From an uncultured Olsenella sp. (lineage in GTDB: Bacteria; Actinomycetota; Coriobacteriia; Coriobacteriales; Atopobiaceae), in the NCBI GenBank assembly GCA_900548775.1, contig URLM01000005.1, positions 12,279 through 76,278 of the forward strand: a stretch of DNA of 64,000 bases, in the 5' to 3' direction. Below, piece after piece: positions 35,162 through 43,579 of this stretch; position 1 is the stretch's first letter, and each line of letters starts with the position of its first letter. The position numbers and the translations under genes are program-made. The notes beneath the pieces were generated by a model, which saw only the letters and a list, made by a program, of their open reading frames with translations, did no database searches and was not told the DNA's origin.

Positions 35162-36784
35162 TTACCTCCCTATGGACGGAGCGCATGAAGTGCTCCTTTG
35201 CTGTGCATGACGGTAGTGCCTCATGACGGCAACCGCCACCTTCTCGATCACGTTCGTGACAAGTATGAGGACAGAAACAAACGCCGCGCACTCGACGAGG
35301 CGCTGTGCGTCGAGGTCGGTCACAAGCAGCGCGAGCGGCATGTCAAGCGTAGTTGAGAGAAACGAGACGGCAGAGATGGTCACCATGCAGTTGACGAAGA
35401 AGAACGAGAACATCTCGGCAATGGTGTCCTTGGTCTCGGGGACGAGCACGTCCAACACAATGCGAGCACGCCCCACGCCCATCGTCTGACCAACCGCCTC
35501 GAGATTTCTGTTCACCTTTGAAAGCGAATTGTAAGCCATGAGATAGGGCGAGGCAATGAAGTGCACCAGGTTCACCAGGATGAGGATGGCAAAGGTCCCG
35601 TAGATGGGGGAACCTCCAAACGCGAGCGAGAAAGCCAGGCCAAGCACAATGCCGGGCACGGCAAGCGTGGTAACCGAGGCAAGGTGCAGGAAGCGCGCGG
35701 AGAAGCCGCCAACCCGCGCGGTGATGTAGGCGACGAGGTACGAGAGCGCCGTTCCGAGCACGGAAGTCACAATCGCGATGAAGAGCGAGTTCACCCAGTA
35801 TGAACCGGCACCCATGGTGAAGGCCCGTCCCACGTTCGCCAGGGTCGGAGTGAGGTCGAGGGGATACTTCGTCACAAAAGCGACCATGCAGAATGTTGCG
35901 ATGGGCGCAAGCAGGATGAACGTCACCGTAATCGCAGCTACGTAGCCAAAAAGATCCCTGCCTGCACGTGGCCTCGGTGAAAAGCAGCGCGAGACGTAGC
36001 GCACCCTCGAGTGGTCTCTCGCCAAAACGTCAACGAGAAAATCGACGACTGCGGGGATGAGCAAGACGAATCCGATTGCAGCTCCAGTGTCAAAGTCCAG
36101 GAGGCCAACGGCGTTCTGGTACATGAGCACAGGCAGCGTCGTGACCTTGCCGCCGACCATGAGTGGCACGCCATAGTCCGTAATCACGAGCGCGAAGGTC
36201 GCAAATACGGCAGACACGAGGGGCTTTCTCAGGAATGGAAGGGTGATGCGAGCGAATTGGCTGCGCTTTGGTATGCCCAGCACGTCTGCCGCCTGGTAGG
36301 GGGTGGCATCCTCATAGCGCATCACGTCGTAGATCATGAGAAACGCCGGAGGGAACGAGTAGAGAAACGACCCCATGACGATTCCCGGAAACCCGTAGAT
36401 GGACCACGACCCATGGAGGAGGTTCGTGAGCATGCCGTTTGACCCCAGGAGATACACAAGGCTCATGCCATGGGCAAGCGACGGGACGAGCATGGGGACC
36501 GTGAGCAGAACGGCAAAGGCGCCCTTCCCGCGTACGGCAGTTCTGCAGAGCGCCCAAGCCATGAGGAGCGCCGCGGACACCGAGAGAATCGTGGTAACGG
36601 AGGCTACCGCAAGCGAGTTTTCGCAGGCGGTCACGAAGGCCTGTGTTCCAAAGACCATTCTGACCTCAGGGTCGGCAAGCCTCGATAACATCCCGACGAG
36701 CGGAAGCCCCACTGCAAGGAGGAAGAAGAGGGCGAGGGCGACCTCGAGTGACCCCAGGGCACCCGAGCTTTTTCTCCGTGTCAT
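35162..36784 (-). CDS. ABC importer permease, two fused membrane domains (FbpB/AepW-like)
   Basis: 540 residues with two binding-protein-dependent permease domains in one chain. EAA-type loops are seen around YQAADVLGIPKRSQFARITLP in the first half and NLEAVGQTMGVGRARIVLDVLVP in the second. Such fused permeases serve ferric-ion, thiamine and 2-aminoethylphosphonate importers. It sits 8 bases after the ATPase gene and is followed by a LicC-like gene, favouring a phospho-amine or phosphonate over iron. That substrate is inference. Confidence 0.85.
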   Translation of the reverse strand: MTRRKSSGALGSLEVALALFFLLAVGLPLVGMLSRLADPEVRMVFGTQAFVTACENSLAVASVTTILSVSAALLMAWALCRTAVRGKGAFAVLLTVPMLVPSLAHGMSLVYLLGSNGMLTNLLHGSWSIYGFPGIVMGSFLYSFPPAFLMIYDVMRYEDATPYQAADVLGIPKRSQFARITLPFLRKPLVSAVFATFALVITDYGVPLMVGGKVTTLPVLMYQNAVGLLDFDTGAAIGFVLLIPAVVDFLVDVLARDHSRVRYVSRCFSPRPRAGRDLFGYVAAITVTFILLAPIATFCMVAFVTKYPLDLTPTLANVGRAFTMGAGSYWVNSLFIAIVTSVLGTALSYLVAYITARVGGFSARFLHLASVTTLAVPGIVLGLAFSLAFGGSPIYGTFAILILVNLVHFIASPYLMAYNSLSKVNRNLEAVGQTMGVGRARIVLDVLVPETKDTIAEMFSFFFVNCMVTISAVSFLSTTLDMPLALLVTDLDAQRLVECAAFVSVLILVTNVIEKVAVAVMRHYRHAQQRSTSCAPSIGR

Positions 36785-36792
36785 TTGGACCC

Positions 36793-37608
36793 CTAGCTCA
36801 ATGGCGAGGCGAACCTCGCGAGAGAATCGTACTTGGTCTTGAGGTTTCCCACCACAAAGTCGCGAACGTAGTCGTCAGCTGGGCTCTCGACGATCCTCAG
36901 CGGCTCGCCAATCTGGTGAATGACTCCCCCACCCATCACCATGACACGATCAGCCAGGGCAAACGCCTCCTCCTGGTCATGGGTGATGAAGATCATCGTG
37001 GTTCCGTGAACGCGCTGGATGTCCTTGAGCTGCGAGCGCAGGGCAAGGCGCGCGTCAGCGTCAAGCCCGCTCGTAGGCTCGTCAAAGAGGATGATCTCGG
37101 GGTTCAGGGCCAGCGTCCGCGCGATGGACACGCGCTGCATCTGCCCGCCGGACAGCCCCGTCACGGGCTTGTCGGCATAGTCAGCCATGCCAAGGCTCGC
37201 TAGCGCGTCAAGCGCAATCTGGGTACGGCGCACACGCCGAGCCGGGTCGAAGCGCAGCGCATACTCGACGTTGCCAAGCGCTGTCATGTTCTCGAAGAGC
37301 GCATAGTCCTGAAAGACTATCCCCATGTGTCGTTTGCTTGGGTCGGCATCCGTGATGTCCGCTCCGTCGAGAACCACGCTTCCGCCATCTGGCCGTTCAA
37401 GGCCGATGAGGATGCGCAGTATGGTCGACTTGCCACACCCCGAGGGGCCGAGTATCGACAGGAACTCGCCCTTGTGCACGTCGAAACTCACACCATGGAG
37501 CACCTCTAGACCGTCAAACGTCTTCGAAATTGCGCGGACGGATAGCTTTGGGGTTTCATGTGCATCTAACCCTGAGTACTGAGCTGTCATGGTTGTTAGT
37601 GACTCCAT
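36793..37608 (-). CDS. ABC importer ATPase (PotA/FbpC-like)
   Basis: 271-residue ATPase: Walker A GPSGCGKST, Q-loop VFQDYAL, signature LSGGQMQRVSIAR, Walker B ILFDEPTSGLD and switch ITHDQEE are all intact. It overlaps the binding-protein stop by 13 bases if ATG 37608 is used; ATG 37590 is an alternative. It lacks the long C-terminal regulatory domain of FbpC/MalK proteins, so it is near the minimum length. Confidence 0.92.
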   Translation of the reverse strand: MESLTTMTAQYSGLDAHETPKLSVRAISKTFDGLEVLHGVSFDVHKGEFLSILGPSGCGKSTILRILIGLERPDGGSVVLDGADITDADPSKRHMGIVFQDYALFENMTALGNVEYALRFDPARRVRRTQIALDALASLGMADYADKPVTGLSGGQMQRVSIARTLALNPEIILFDEPTSGLDADARLALRSQLKDIQRVHGTTMIFITHDQEEAFALADRVMVMGGGVIHQIGEPLRIVESPADDYVRDFVVGNLKTKYDSLARFASPLS

Positions 37609-38624
37609 CTCTCGAGCAGGCGCATCTTCTCGTCCACGTCGGTGATGCCGGTCATGTCGGCGTAGGTGATGTCCTTTGGATAGTTGGCGATCTCAGGCGT
37701 GACCCCAACCAGGACCTGGTCGGGGACGTACGTCTCGTTATCGAGGCGCACACCCTCGGTGCAGAGCCAGCCAAAGACGTCGTGGACGGCCTTGCGGCCG
37801 CCATGGCCCTTGATGATTCCCGATCCATACACGTCCCAAGGCGAGCCCTCCTCAAAGAAGTGCACGGAAAGAGGTGCGCCCTCGTTTATTTCCGACACGG
37901 CGTGGTAGGTCATGCCAAAGCCCACGCCAGCCTCGCCCTGCACCAGAGCGTTCACGGGACCGGAGCCCGACGAGGTGAACTGGTAGACGTTGTTCGCAAG
38001 CGAATCAAAGTAGTCGAACGCGGCATCCTCGCCCCACGCGTTCACGAGACTCTTGAGGAAGTTGTAGCCGGTGCCGGAGGTCTTGGGATTGGGCATGCAG
38101 ACCACGCCCGCATATACCGGGTCGAGAAGGTCCTGGTACGAGGTGGGAGTGGGAATGCCTCGTTCGGAGAGGACATCGTCGTTCGTGGCGACGCAGGCAC
38201 TCTCTCGCGAGAAGGGAAAATAGCGGTCTTCAGGGTCGCGGAGGTCCTCGCAGAAGATGGACTCGTCGAAGTCCGAGAGGACCTCGAGGCTGTCTGATAC
38301 CTGGTTGATATAGCCGCCCTCGAGGTCCATCACGATGTCAGCCTCGGAGGCGGTGCCCTCCATCCGAAGGCGCGCGGCGCAGTTGCCCGTCGTGATGTAG
38401 TGCATGCGAATGTCGTAGTCCGGGAAAGCCTCGCGCAGGGCGGTCATCTGGGTCTCGTTGCGAATCCCCTCGCCACACGAGTAGATGACTACGGATTTTT
38501 CGGAGGTCTCCCCCGCCCCCGCAAAGGCACCGAGTCCCAAACAGGTTACGGCACCAACGGAGAGCGTAAGAAACCCCCTCCGAGTGATATCGGAGGGGGC
38601 GTTGCCAACGTGTCTTGCTCCCAT
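37596..38624 (-). CDS. Extracytoplasmic solute-binding protein of the importer
   Basis: 342 residues. The N terminus has a twin-arginine motif (TRRGFLTLS) and a hydrophobic stretch with a cysteine (GAVTCLGLGAF) that is not a canonical lipobox. The mature part matches the FbpA/aminoethylphosphonate-binding group of class II binding proteins: VIYSCGEGI, PNPKTSGTGYNFLK, and NVYQFTSSGSGPVNALVQGE. ATG 38624 has GGTGGTG upstream; 38642 is also possible. It heads the operon of ATPase, permease, LicC-like protein and GT4. Confidence 0.85.
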   Translation of the reverse strand: MGARHVGNAPSDITRRGFLTLSVGAVTCLGLGAFAGAGETSEKSVVIYSCGEGIRNETQMTALREAFPDYDIRMHYITTGNCAARLRMEGTASEADIVMDLEGGYINQVSDSLEVLSDFDESIFCEDLRDPEDRYFPFSRESACVATNDDVLSERGIPTPTSYQDLLDPVYAGVVCMPNPKTSGTGYNFLKSLVNAWGEDAAFDYFDSLANNVYQFTSSGSGPVNALVQGEAGVGFGMTYHAVSEINEGAPLSVHFFEEGSPWDVYGSGIIKGHGGRKAVHDVFGWLCTEGVRLDNETYVPDQVLVGVTPEIANYPKDITYADMTGITDVDEKMRLLERWSH

Positions 38625-38689
38625 CGTCACACCACCAGCCATCTGTTATGAACGCATCATCACTTCGTAATGAAAACATCTCGTTCATT

Positions 38690-38725
38690 CTATAGGCTAT
38701 TGTGTAACAAGTTGAACAGTTGACG
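38690..38725 (-). promoter_or_regulatory. Candidate promoter of the importer operon with shared motif
   Basis: Read on the minus strand, TTCAAC, 16 bp, then TATAGA forms a plausible promoter. The ten bases TGTTCAACTT (plus-strand complement at 38709-38718) recur exactly in the promoter of the licC-licA fusion gene at 40638-40647. A shared regulator is inferred. Confidence 0.5.
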
Positions 38726-38765
38726 CTCGAACGTAACAAACTTCAGGAATCTGGAGCCAAGCTGT

Positions 38766-40577
38766 CTAGGAGGCCTCGCGCTCGCTGCTGGGCTCCCCCT
38801 CCTCGTACCAGGAGAGGACGCGGTCAACGTTGTCCTGCGCATAGCGATAGTAGATGAGGAGCCACTCGCCCACGTTGTCGCCCTCGGCCTCCTTCTCGAG
38901 CGACCATACGTACCAGCACCAGCCCGCAAAGACAACGTAGCTCCAGAAGTGGCGGCGCTCACGAAGCGTAGGCTCCCTGTCAAAGTAGTCTCGCAGTGCC
39001 TCTGCCGCCTCGTCGTCGGAGAGCTCGCAGCACACCGTGAAGGTGCCGAAGTCGCTCGCCTCGTCCGACATGCCCGCGTATTCCCAGTCGATCAGGCTGT
39101 ACTCGTCCCGCTCGTCCACCAGGAAGTTGAGGTAGAAGAAGTCGTTGTGAGAGACGCAGCGAGAGAAGCCGTCCTTCTCCGCATACTCCTTGAGGCGCAG
39201 GACCTTCCTCTTGAGCTCGTCGTATCCGGGAATCTCCACTGGTCCCCGCTCGGCAAGGAGCCTCTCGTACCCAAGCCCCTCCTCGACGAAGTCAAAGCTC
39301 CTGTCGAGCACGGCACCGCTCTCATGAAGCCTGCGGGACATCCGCATGGCACGCTTCAGCTGCACCGGGTCATGCGGGTCGAGCGAGCGGGCGTTCGTGA
39401 CAAAGCGAGAGATCTTCCAGCCCTGGCGCTGGTCCTCGTAGATGAACGTGCTGTCGAGGCCGAGGTCGCGCGCAAGGCGAAGGCCAGCCTCCTCTGCAGC
39501 GCGATTGACCATCTTCTCGGTGCCAACGCCAGGATGGCGGTAGACGTACTCGCGCTCGTCTCCCCCCTCGCCAACGGAGAAGTGGCACGAGAGGTTGGTG
39601 AGGCCCTGATTGAGCGGGTAGAAGTCGTGAATCTGGGACTTCTCGCAGCCAAGCACCGAGACGATGTTGTTGAAGATGTTCGAGTCGACGTTCTCGATGA
39701 ACGCGGGATCAAAGCCGCTGACCTGGTCGAGGGTGTCAAACTCGTGGATGCCGGTCCCAGGATAGTGCCGGGCAACCATGCGCAGCTCGTCAGTATGCGC
39801 ACGGAAGACGTCCTCCCAGAGCGCGTCTGCCAGCTCGGGCTGACGCACGGCGTTGTCGAGTATGGGGAGAAACGCGGTTGAGAAAGCGCGGTCGAAATAC
39901 GCGTGCCCGAGCATGGCCCAGGCGTTGGAGCCGCCAACGCTCACGCCGGTAATGCGACCTGCCGGACCCTCGGAGACGCACCACTCCCCCGTGGTGCCCT
40001 TCGCGAACTGCGTGGCATAGTATGCCTCGTAGACGTAATGCTCGAAGGGGTTCTCCTCGAAGTAGTCGTCCGACGAGCAGACGTAGGTGTTGTCCAGGCG
40101 GTCGCGCACGAGCCACAGCGTGTAGTTGTTGTTCCTCGTGGCATACTGCGGGTTGACCTTGATGTGCACGCCAAACTTGCTTGCGAGGTAGAAGAAGTAC
40201 TCCTTCTTGTACCCCACGACCACAGTTATGTCTGTGATACCTGCCTCTTGGAGCTGGCGAATCTGGCGCTCGATGAGCACCTCCCCGTGAACGCGGAGAA
40301 GGCCCTTTGGCTTCTCGTAGGAGATGGGGGCAAGGCGCGAGGAGAGACCGGCCGCCATGATGATCGCGTTGCCCACCTCGTAGGGCCTCAGGGACTTGAG
40401 ACCGTCAAGCGTGAGGCGCCCCTCCTCAACGAGACCGGCGTCCTCTGCGTCATGCAGGACGGCATTCACCGTACCAAGGGAGAGGCCAGACGCCACGCTG
40501 AGCTGTCGCTGGGTCATCCGAGCTTCAGATTTCGCAAGCGCGACAAGCACCTTGAACATGCTTTTCGAGAGCGCCAT
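38766..40577 (-). CDS. Triple fusion: winged helix, LicC-like cytidylyltransferase, LicA-like choline kinase
   Basis: 603 residues. Residues 1-70 are a winged helix (MTQRQLSVASGLSLGTVNAV then LHDAEDAGLV). Residues 70-300 are a nucleotidyltransferase (AIIMAAGLSSRLAPISYEKP followed by KGLL). Residues about 310-600 are a choline/ethanolamine kinase with the Brenner motif VSHNDFFYLNFLVDE and LIDWEYAGMSDEASDFG. One chain could thus phosphorylate choline and make CDP-choline, the donor LicD uses. GGAGGTACC precedes ATG 40577. In Haemophilus and pneumococcus LicA and LicC are separate proteins. The added DNA-binding domain suggests feedback control. Confidence 0.88.
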   Translation of the reverse strand: MALSKSMFKVLVALAKSEARMTQRQLSVASGLSLGTVNAVLHDAEDAGLVEEGRLTLDGLKSLRPYEVGNAIIMAAGLSSRLAPISYEKPKGLLRVHGEVLIERQIRQLQEAGITDITVVVGYKKEYFFYLASKFGVHIKVNPQYATRNNNYTLWLVRDRLDNTYVCSSDDYFEENPFEHYVYEAYYATQFAKGTTGEWCVSEGPAGRITGVSVGGSNAWAMLGHAYFDRAFSTAFLPILDNAVRQPELADALWEDVFRAHTDELRMVARHYPGTGIHEFDTLDQVSGFDPAFIENVDSNIFNNIVSVLGCEKSQIHDFYPLNQGLTNLSCHFSVGEGGDEREYVYRHPGVGTEKMVNRAAEEAGLRLARDLGLDSTFIYEDQRQGWKISRFVTNARSLDPHDPVQLKRAMRMSRRLHESGAVLDRSFDFVEEGLGYERLLAERGPVEIPGYDELKRKVLRLKEYAEKDGFSRCVSHNDFFYLNFLVDERDEYSLIDWEYAGMSDEASDFGTFTVCCELSDDEAAEALRDYFDREPTLRERRHFWSYVVFAGWCWYVWSLEKEAEGDNVGEWLLIYYRYAQDNVDRVLSWYEEGEPSSEREAS

Positions 40578-40615
40578 GGTACCTCCGACACATCAGAGCC
40601 TGTTTGTTAGGCTTC

Positions 40616-40655
40616 AGTATGCCAAAGGTAAGCTGAATGTTCAACTTAAGCTGAA
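40616..40655 (-). promoter_or_regulatory. Promoter and palindromic operator of the licC-licA fusion gene
   Basis: On the minus strand TTGAAC (complement of 40639-40644), 17 bp, then CATACT (complement of 40616-40621) makes a promoter. A near-perfect 16-base palindrome TTCAACTTAAGCTGAA (40640-40655; one pair of positions unmatched) covers the -35 region. The start codon is about 30 bases downstream of the predicted transcription start. Confidence 0.65.
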
Positions 40656-40700
40656 TAACCCCACACACATGAACGCTCAGGGATGGCCCCGTAGCCGGTC

Positions 40701-41108
40701 CTACTTTTCCGGGGATCCAAAGAGCTGGTCATCGAGGGAGACAAGCTCCTCAGGCGGCACGGCTGGGTCACACCCAAAGCTCTCTGCGACCGCCTGCGAC
40801 TGGAGGTGCCGAAGGCCGGCGAGGTCCTCCTCCCCATGCGCCTCGTACACGCGTGAGATGCGGTCAAGGGCATAGGAGACGTATCCGGCCAGGGAGTCCC
40901 CCATGCCAGAGAGCATGAGCATCGTGACGAGCGAGTCTGGCGAGAGCGCCATGGCGGTCTGCACGTCGAGGTCGATGAGGTCTGCGACCTGCTGTTCCAC
41001 CGCCTGGCAGGACTCGGGGTCGCCTTGCTCCACCGCGAGCTTCAAAGCCCTTGTGACAGCCTCGACGAACTGGGAGATTATCTCGGTGATGTAGTCCCTC
41101 TCAAGCAT
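40701..41108 (-). CDS. Hypothetical acidic helical protein
   Basis: 135 residues, predicted mostly helical and acidic, opening MLERDYITEIISQFVEAVTRALKLAVEQG. It resembles in style small bacterial proteins of the DUF6483 type, but I am not certain. No catalytic motif, signal peptide or membrane segment is seen. It lies 39 bases downstream of ruvB on the same strand and may be read through from the ruv operon. Confidence 0.7.
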   Translation of the reverse strand: MLERDYITEIISQFVEAVTRALKLAVEQGDPESCQAVEQQVADLIDLDVQTAMALSPDSLVTMLMLSGMGDSLAGYVSYALDRISRVYEAHGEEDLAGLRHLQSQAVAESFGCDPAVPPEELVSLDDQLFGSPEK

Positions 41109-41147
41109 GGTACCGTCCTCTCCAGGTATTTTGTTTGGGACACGCTG

Positions 41148-42215
41148 CTAGCGCTGCGTGGGCAGGGGCAGGCCGAGGTGCTCGAAGGCGGCCGAGGTCG
41201 CCTGGCGCCCCTGCGGCGTGCGAACGATGAGCCCTCGCTGCAGGAGGTAGGGCTCGTAGACGTCCTCGAGGGTCGACGGGTCCTCGCCCACTGCCGAGGC
41301 GATAGTGGTCAGGCCCACGGGACGCCCCCGGAACGTGCTCGTGAGCGCCGTGAGGATCTTCTTGTCCATCCAGTCGAGGCCCATCTCGTCAATCTCGAAG
41401 AACGAGAGCGCCTCCGCGGCAACCTCCCAGGTAATTGCCCCACCGGCTCTCACCTGAGCATAGTCGCGGACGCGCTTTAGGAGCCTGTTTGCCAGGCGGG
41501 GCGTGCCACGCGAGCGCGATGCTATCTCCGCTGCCCCCTGCGCGTCTATCTCCACGCCGAGGATGGCGGCGGAGCGTTGCACGATGTGCGTAAGCTCGTC
41601 CACCGTGTAGTAGTCCAGACGATACGAGATGCCAAAGCGGTCACGAAGGGGTCCGGTGAGGAGCCCCGTGCGGGTGGTTGCCCCAATGAGCGTGAAGTGG
41701 GGAACGTCAAGCCTGATCGAGCGAGCCGCCGGCCCCTTGCCGATCACGATGTCGAGAAAGAAGTCCTCCATGGCAGGATAGAGAACCTCCTCGACCTGAT
41801 GGTTAAGGCGGTGAATCTCGTCCACGAAGAGGACGTCACCTTCCTCGAGGTTGGTGAGGATGGCGGCAAGGTCTCCCGTTCGGGCGATGGCCGGACCCGA
41901 GGTGGTCCGAAGGCGTGCGCCCATCTCGTTTGCCACGACGTTTGCGAGCGTGGTCTTTCCCAGGCCTGGAGGGCCAGAGAAGAGCACGTGGTCGAGGGTC
42001 TCATGGCGGTCTTTTGCCGCAGCGATAAGCACGCGCAGGTTATCCCGCACCCGTTCCTGACCACAGTACTCGTCGAGCGTAGTGGGGCGAAGGCTGCGGT
42101 CAACGTCGAGGTCATCGGCCGTGAGCTCTCCCGTCACGGGTCTTGGGCCACCATGGACGCCATTCGAGCCGGGAACGTCTCCGAAGAGGTCCTCCTCTTG
42201 CGCCTCCCACGTCAC
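41148..42215 (-). CDS. ruvB: Holliday junction branch-migration ATPase RuvB
   Basis: 355-residue AAA+ motor that drives branch migration with RuvA. Walker A is GPPGLGKTTLA, Walker B DEIHRL, sensor region GATTRTGLLTGPLRDRFG, with a C-terminal winged helix. The start is GTG overlapping the ruvA stop by 4 bases (GTGA). It is the last ruv gene of ruvC-ruvA-ruvB. Confidence 0.97.
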   Translation of the reverse strand: MTWEAQEEDLFGDVPGSNGVHGGPRPVTGELTADDLDVDRSLRPTTLDEYCGQERVRDNLRVLIAAAKDRHETLDHVLFSGPPGLGKTTLANVVANEMGARLRTTSGPAIARTGDLAAILTNLEEGDVLFVDEIHRLNHQVEEVLYPAMEDFFLDIVIGKGPAARSIRLDVPHFTLIGATTRTGLLTGPLRDRFGISYRLDYYTVDELTHIVQRSAAILGVEIDAQGAAEIASRSRGTPRLANRLLKRVRDYAQVRAGGAITWEVAAEALSFFEIDEMGLDWMDKKILTALTSTFRGRPVGLTTIASAVGEDPSTLEDVYEPYLLQRGLIVRTPQGRQATSAAFEHLGLPLPTQR

Positions 42216-42844
42216 AGGTTGCCTCCAAGCCTCTTGAGTGCGAACTGGATGGCCTTCTCAACAGAGGATGCCCCAGCCTCCTCGTGCCCGTCGAGGGCAA
42301 GTTGCGCTTCCTGGGGCGAGAAGCCCATCGAGAGAAGCGCTGCCGTAGCCTCCTCGGTAACGGACTGGGCGGTGTCAGGCACCGCGGACCGCCGGGGCGC
42401 AGGCTCGCTCATGCCCACGAGGCCACGCAGGGTTGCATCCTTGGCAAAGACATCCTGCAGCTCGACGAGGAGGCGCTGCGCCTTCTTGCGGCCAACGCCG
42501 GGCACCTGCGCCATGCGCTCCTCGTCCTGAAGCGTGACGATGGTCGCGAGCGTTGCCGGCGAAAACGTCGAGAGAACCGCCAGCGCAAGCTTTGGGCCCA
42601 CCCCGGAGACGGCGACGAGTCTGTCGAACACGGCTCGCTCCTCGCGCGTGGCAAAGCCATAGAGCTCGACCGAGTTCTCCTTCACGAGCATGCGCGTAAG
42701 CACGGTGACCCCTGCCTCCCCCACTGCGGGAAGCGAGGCGGCAGTGGTGGCAGAGACGCCAAGCTCGTACCCAACGCCGCCAACGTCGATGACCACGTGG
42801 GAGGGAAGCACCTCAAGAAGGGTGCCCGTGAGCTGCACGATCAT
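42212..42844 (-). CDS. ruvA: Holliday junction DNA-binding protein RuvA
   Basis: 210-residue tetrameric junction-binding protein. The N-terminal OB fold starts MIVQLTGTLLEV, the helix-hairpin-helix region contains VSGVGPKLALAVLS and VPGVGRKKAQRLLVEL, and the C-terminal RuvB-binding domain ends the chain. It overlaps ruvC and ruvB by 4 bases each. Confidence 0.97.
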   Translation of the reverse strand: MIVQLTGTLLEVLPSHVVIDVGGVGYELGVSATTAASLPAVGEAGVTVLTRMLVKENSVELYGFATREERAVFDRLVAVSGVGPKLALAVLSTFSPATLATIVTLQDEERMAQVPGVGRKKAQRLLVELQDVFAKDATLRGLVGMSEPAPRRSAVPDTAQSVTEEATAALLSMGFSPQEAQLALDGHEEAGASSVEKAIQFALKRLGGNL

Positions 42845-43494
42845 TGGGTGTTCCTCCTGCTCTGCCGGACGTGCGCGAGAGGCGATCCCTCGCCACGGGC
42901 GTCTGCGAGACGCGCCGCCGTGGCGGCTGCGGTGACGCTGCGGGCTGCGGCGGCGTCCAGTGCCCGCTGCGCACGTTCCTGCTCGAAGACCTGGACCGCC
43001 GCCCCCTCTCGCGTGAGGCGCTGCGTGCGTGTGAGGTTCGCATGGCAGATCGCCGCAGCGAGCGCGTCTGCGCAGTGGTCTGGTCGCGGGTCGTGGTCAA
43101 GCGCGAGGACGTTTCTCACCATGAAGATGACCTGGCGCTTGTCCGCTGAGCCCGTACCCACGACGGCCTGCTTGATCTGCATGGGGGTGTACTCGCCAAG
43201 CTCCAGCCCCGCCTCTGCGGCAGCGACCAACGCGGCACCACGAGCATGAGCCGTGGCAAGCGCGGACCGGGAGTTCTCGCCAAAGAAGATCTTCTCGATG
43301 GCAAGCTGGCTTGGGGCGTACGTCGCGATTGCCTCCGAGATGCCCTCGTAGATCTTTCCCAGACGCCGGTCAATCGACTCCGAGGAGGAGGTAGAGACGC
43401 AGCCATAGGCACGCGCCCTGCAGACAGACCCGCGCGTCTCGACCACGCCCCACCCAGTGTTGGCAAGGCCAGGGTCGATGCCCAGGATTATCAC
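42841..43494 (-). CDS. ruvC: Holliday junction resolvase RuvC with C-terminal extension
   Basis: 217-residue junction endonuclease. Catalytic acids are in IILGIDPGLANTGWG, LAIEKIFFGEN and HCADALAAAICH. I start at GTG 43494, which has AAGGGGG eight bases upstream. RuvC is usually 160-175 residues; this one carries about 45 extra residues, alanine- and arginine-rich, after QRLTREGAAV. First gene of the ruvCAB operon, preceded by an SOS box. Confidence 0.95.
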   Translation of the reverse strand: MIILGIDPGLANTGWGVVETRGSVCRARAYGCVSTSSSESIDRRLGKIYEGISEAIATYAPSQLAIEKIFFGENSRSALATAHARGAALVAAAEAGLELGEYTPMQIKQAVVGTGSADKRQVIFMVRNVLALDHDPRPDHCADALAAAICHANLTRTQRLTREGAAVQVFEQERAQRALDAAAARSVTAAATAARLADARGEGSPLAHVRQSRRNTQ

Positions 43495-43526
43495 GACGAG
43501 CACCCCCTTATGGATCAGGCGAAGAT

Positions 43527-43542
43527 TAGAACGTTAGTTCTA
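43527..43542 (-). promoter_or_regulatory. LexA (SOS) box upstream of ruvCAB
   Basis: TAGAACGTTAGTTCTA is a perfect palindrome of the form GAAC-N4-GTTC, the LexA/DinR box of Gram-positive bacteria and actinobacteria. It lies 33 bases before the ruvC start, over a probable promoter, so the operon is predicted to be induced by DNA damage. Confidence 0.85.
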
Positions 43543-43579
43543 GTCTAGCATACCATCCGAACGCAAGAGGGGGACGTCC

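Noticed and set aside
34267..38624. Firm assignment of the ABC importer as a ferric-ion (Fbp) system
   Set aside because: The subunits look like that superfamily, but the operon context with LicC-like and GT4 genes points elsewhere; substrate left open.
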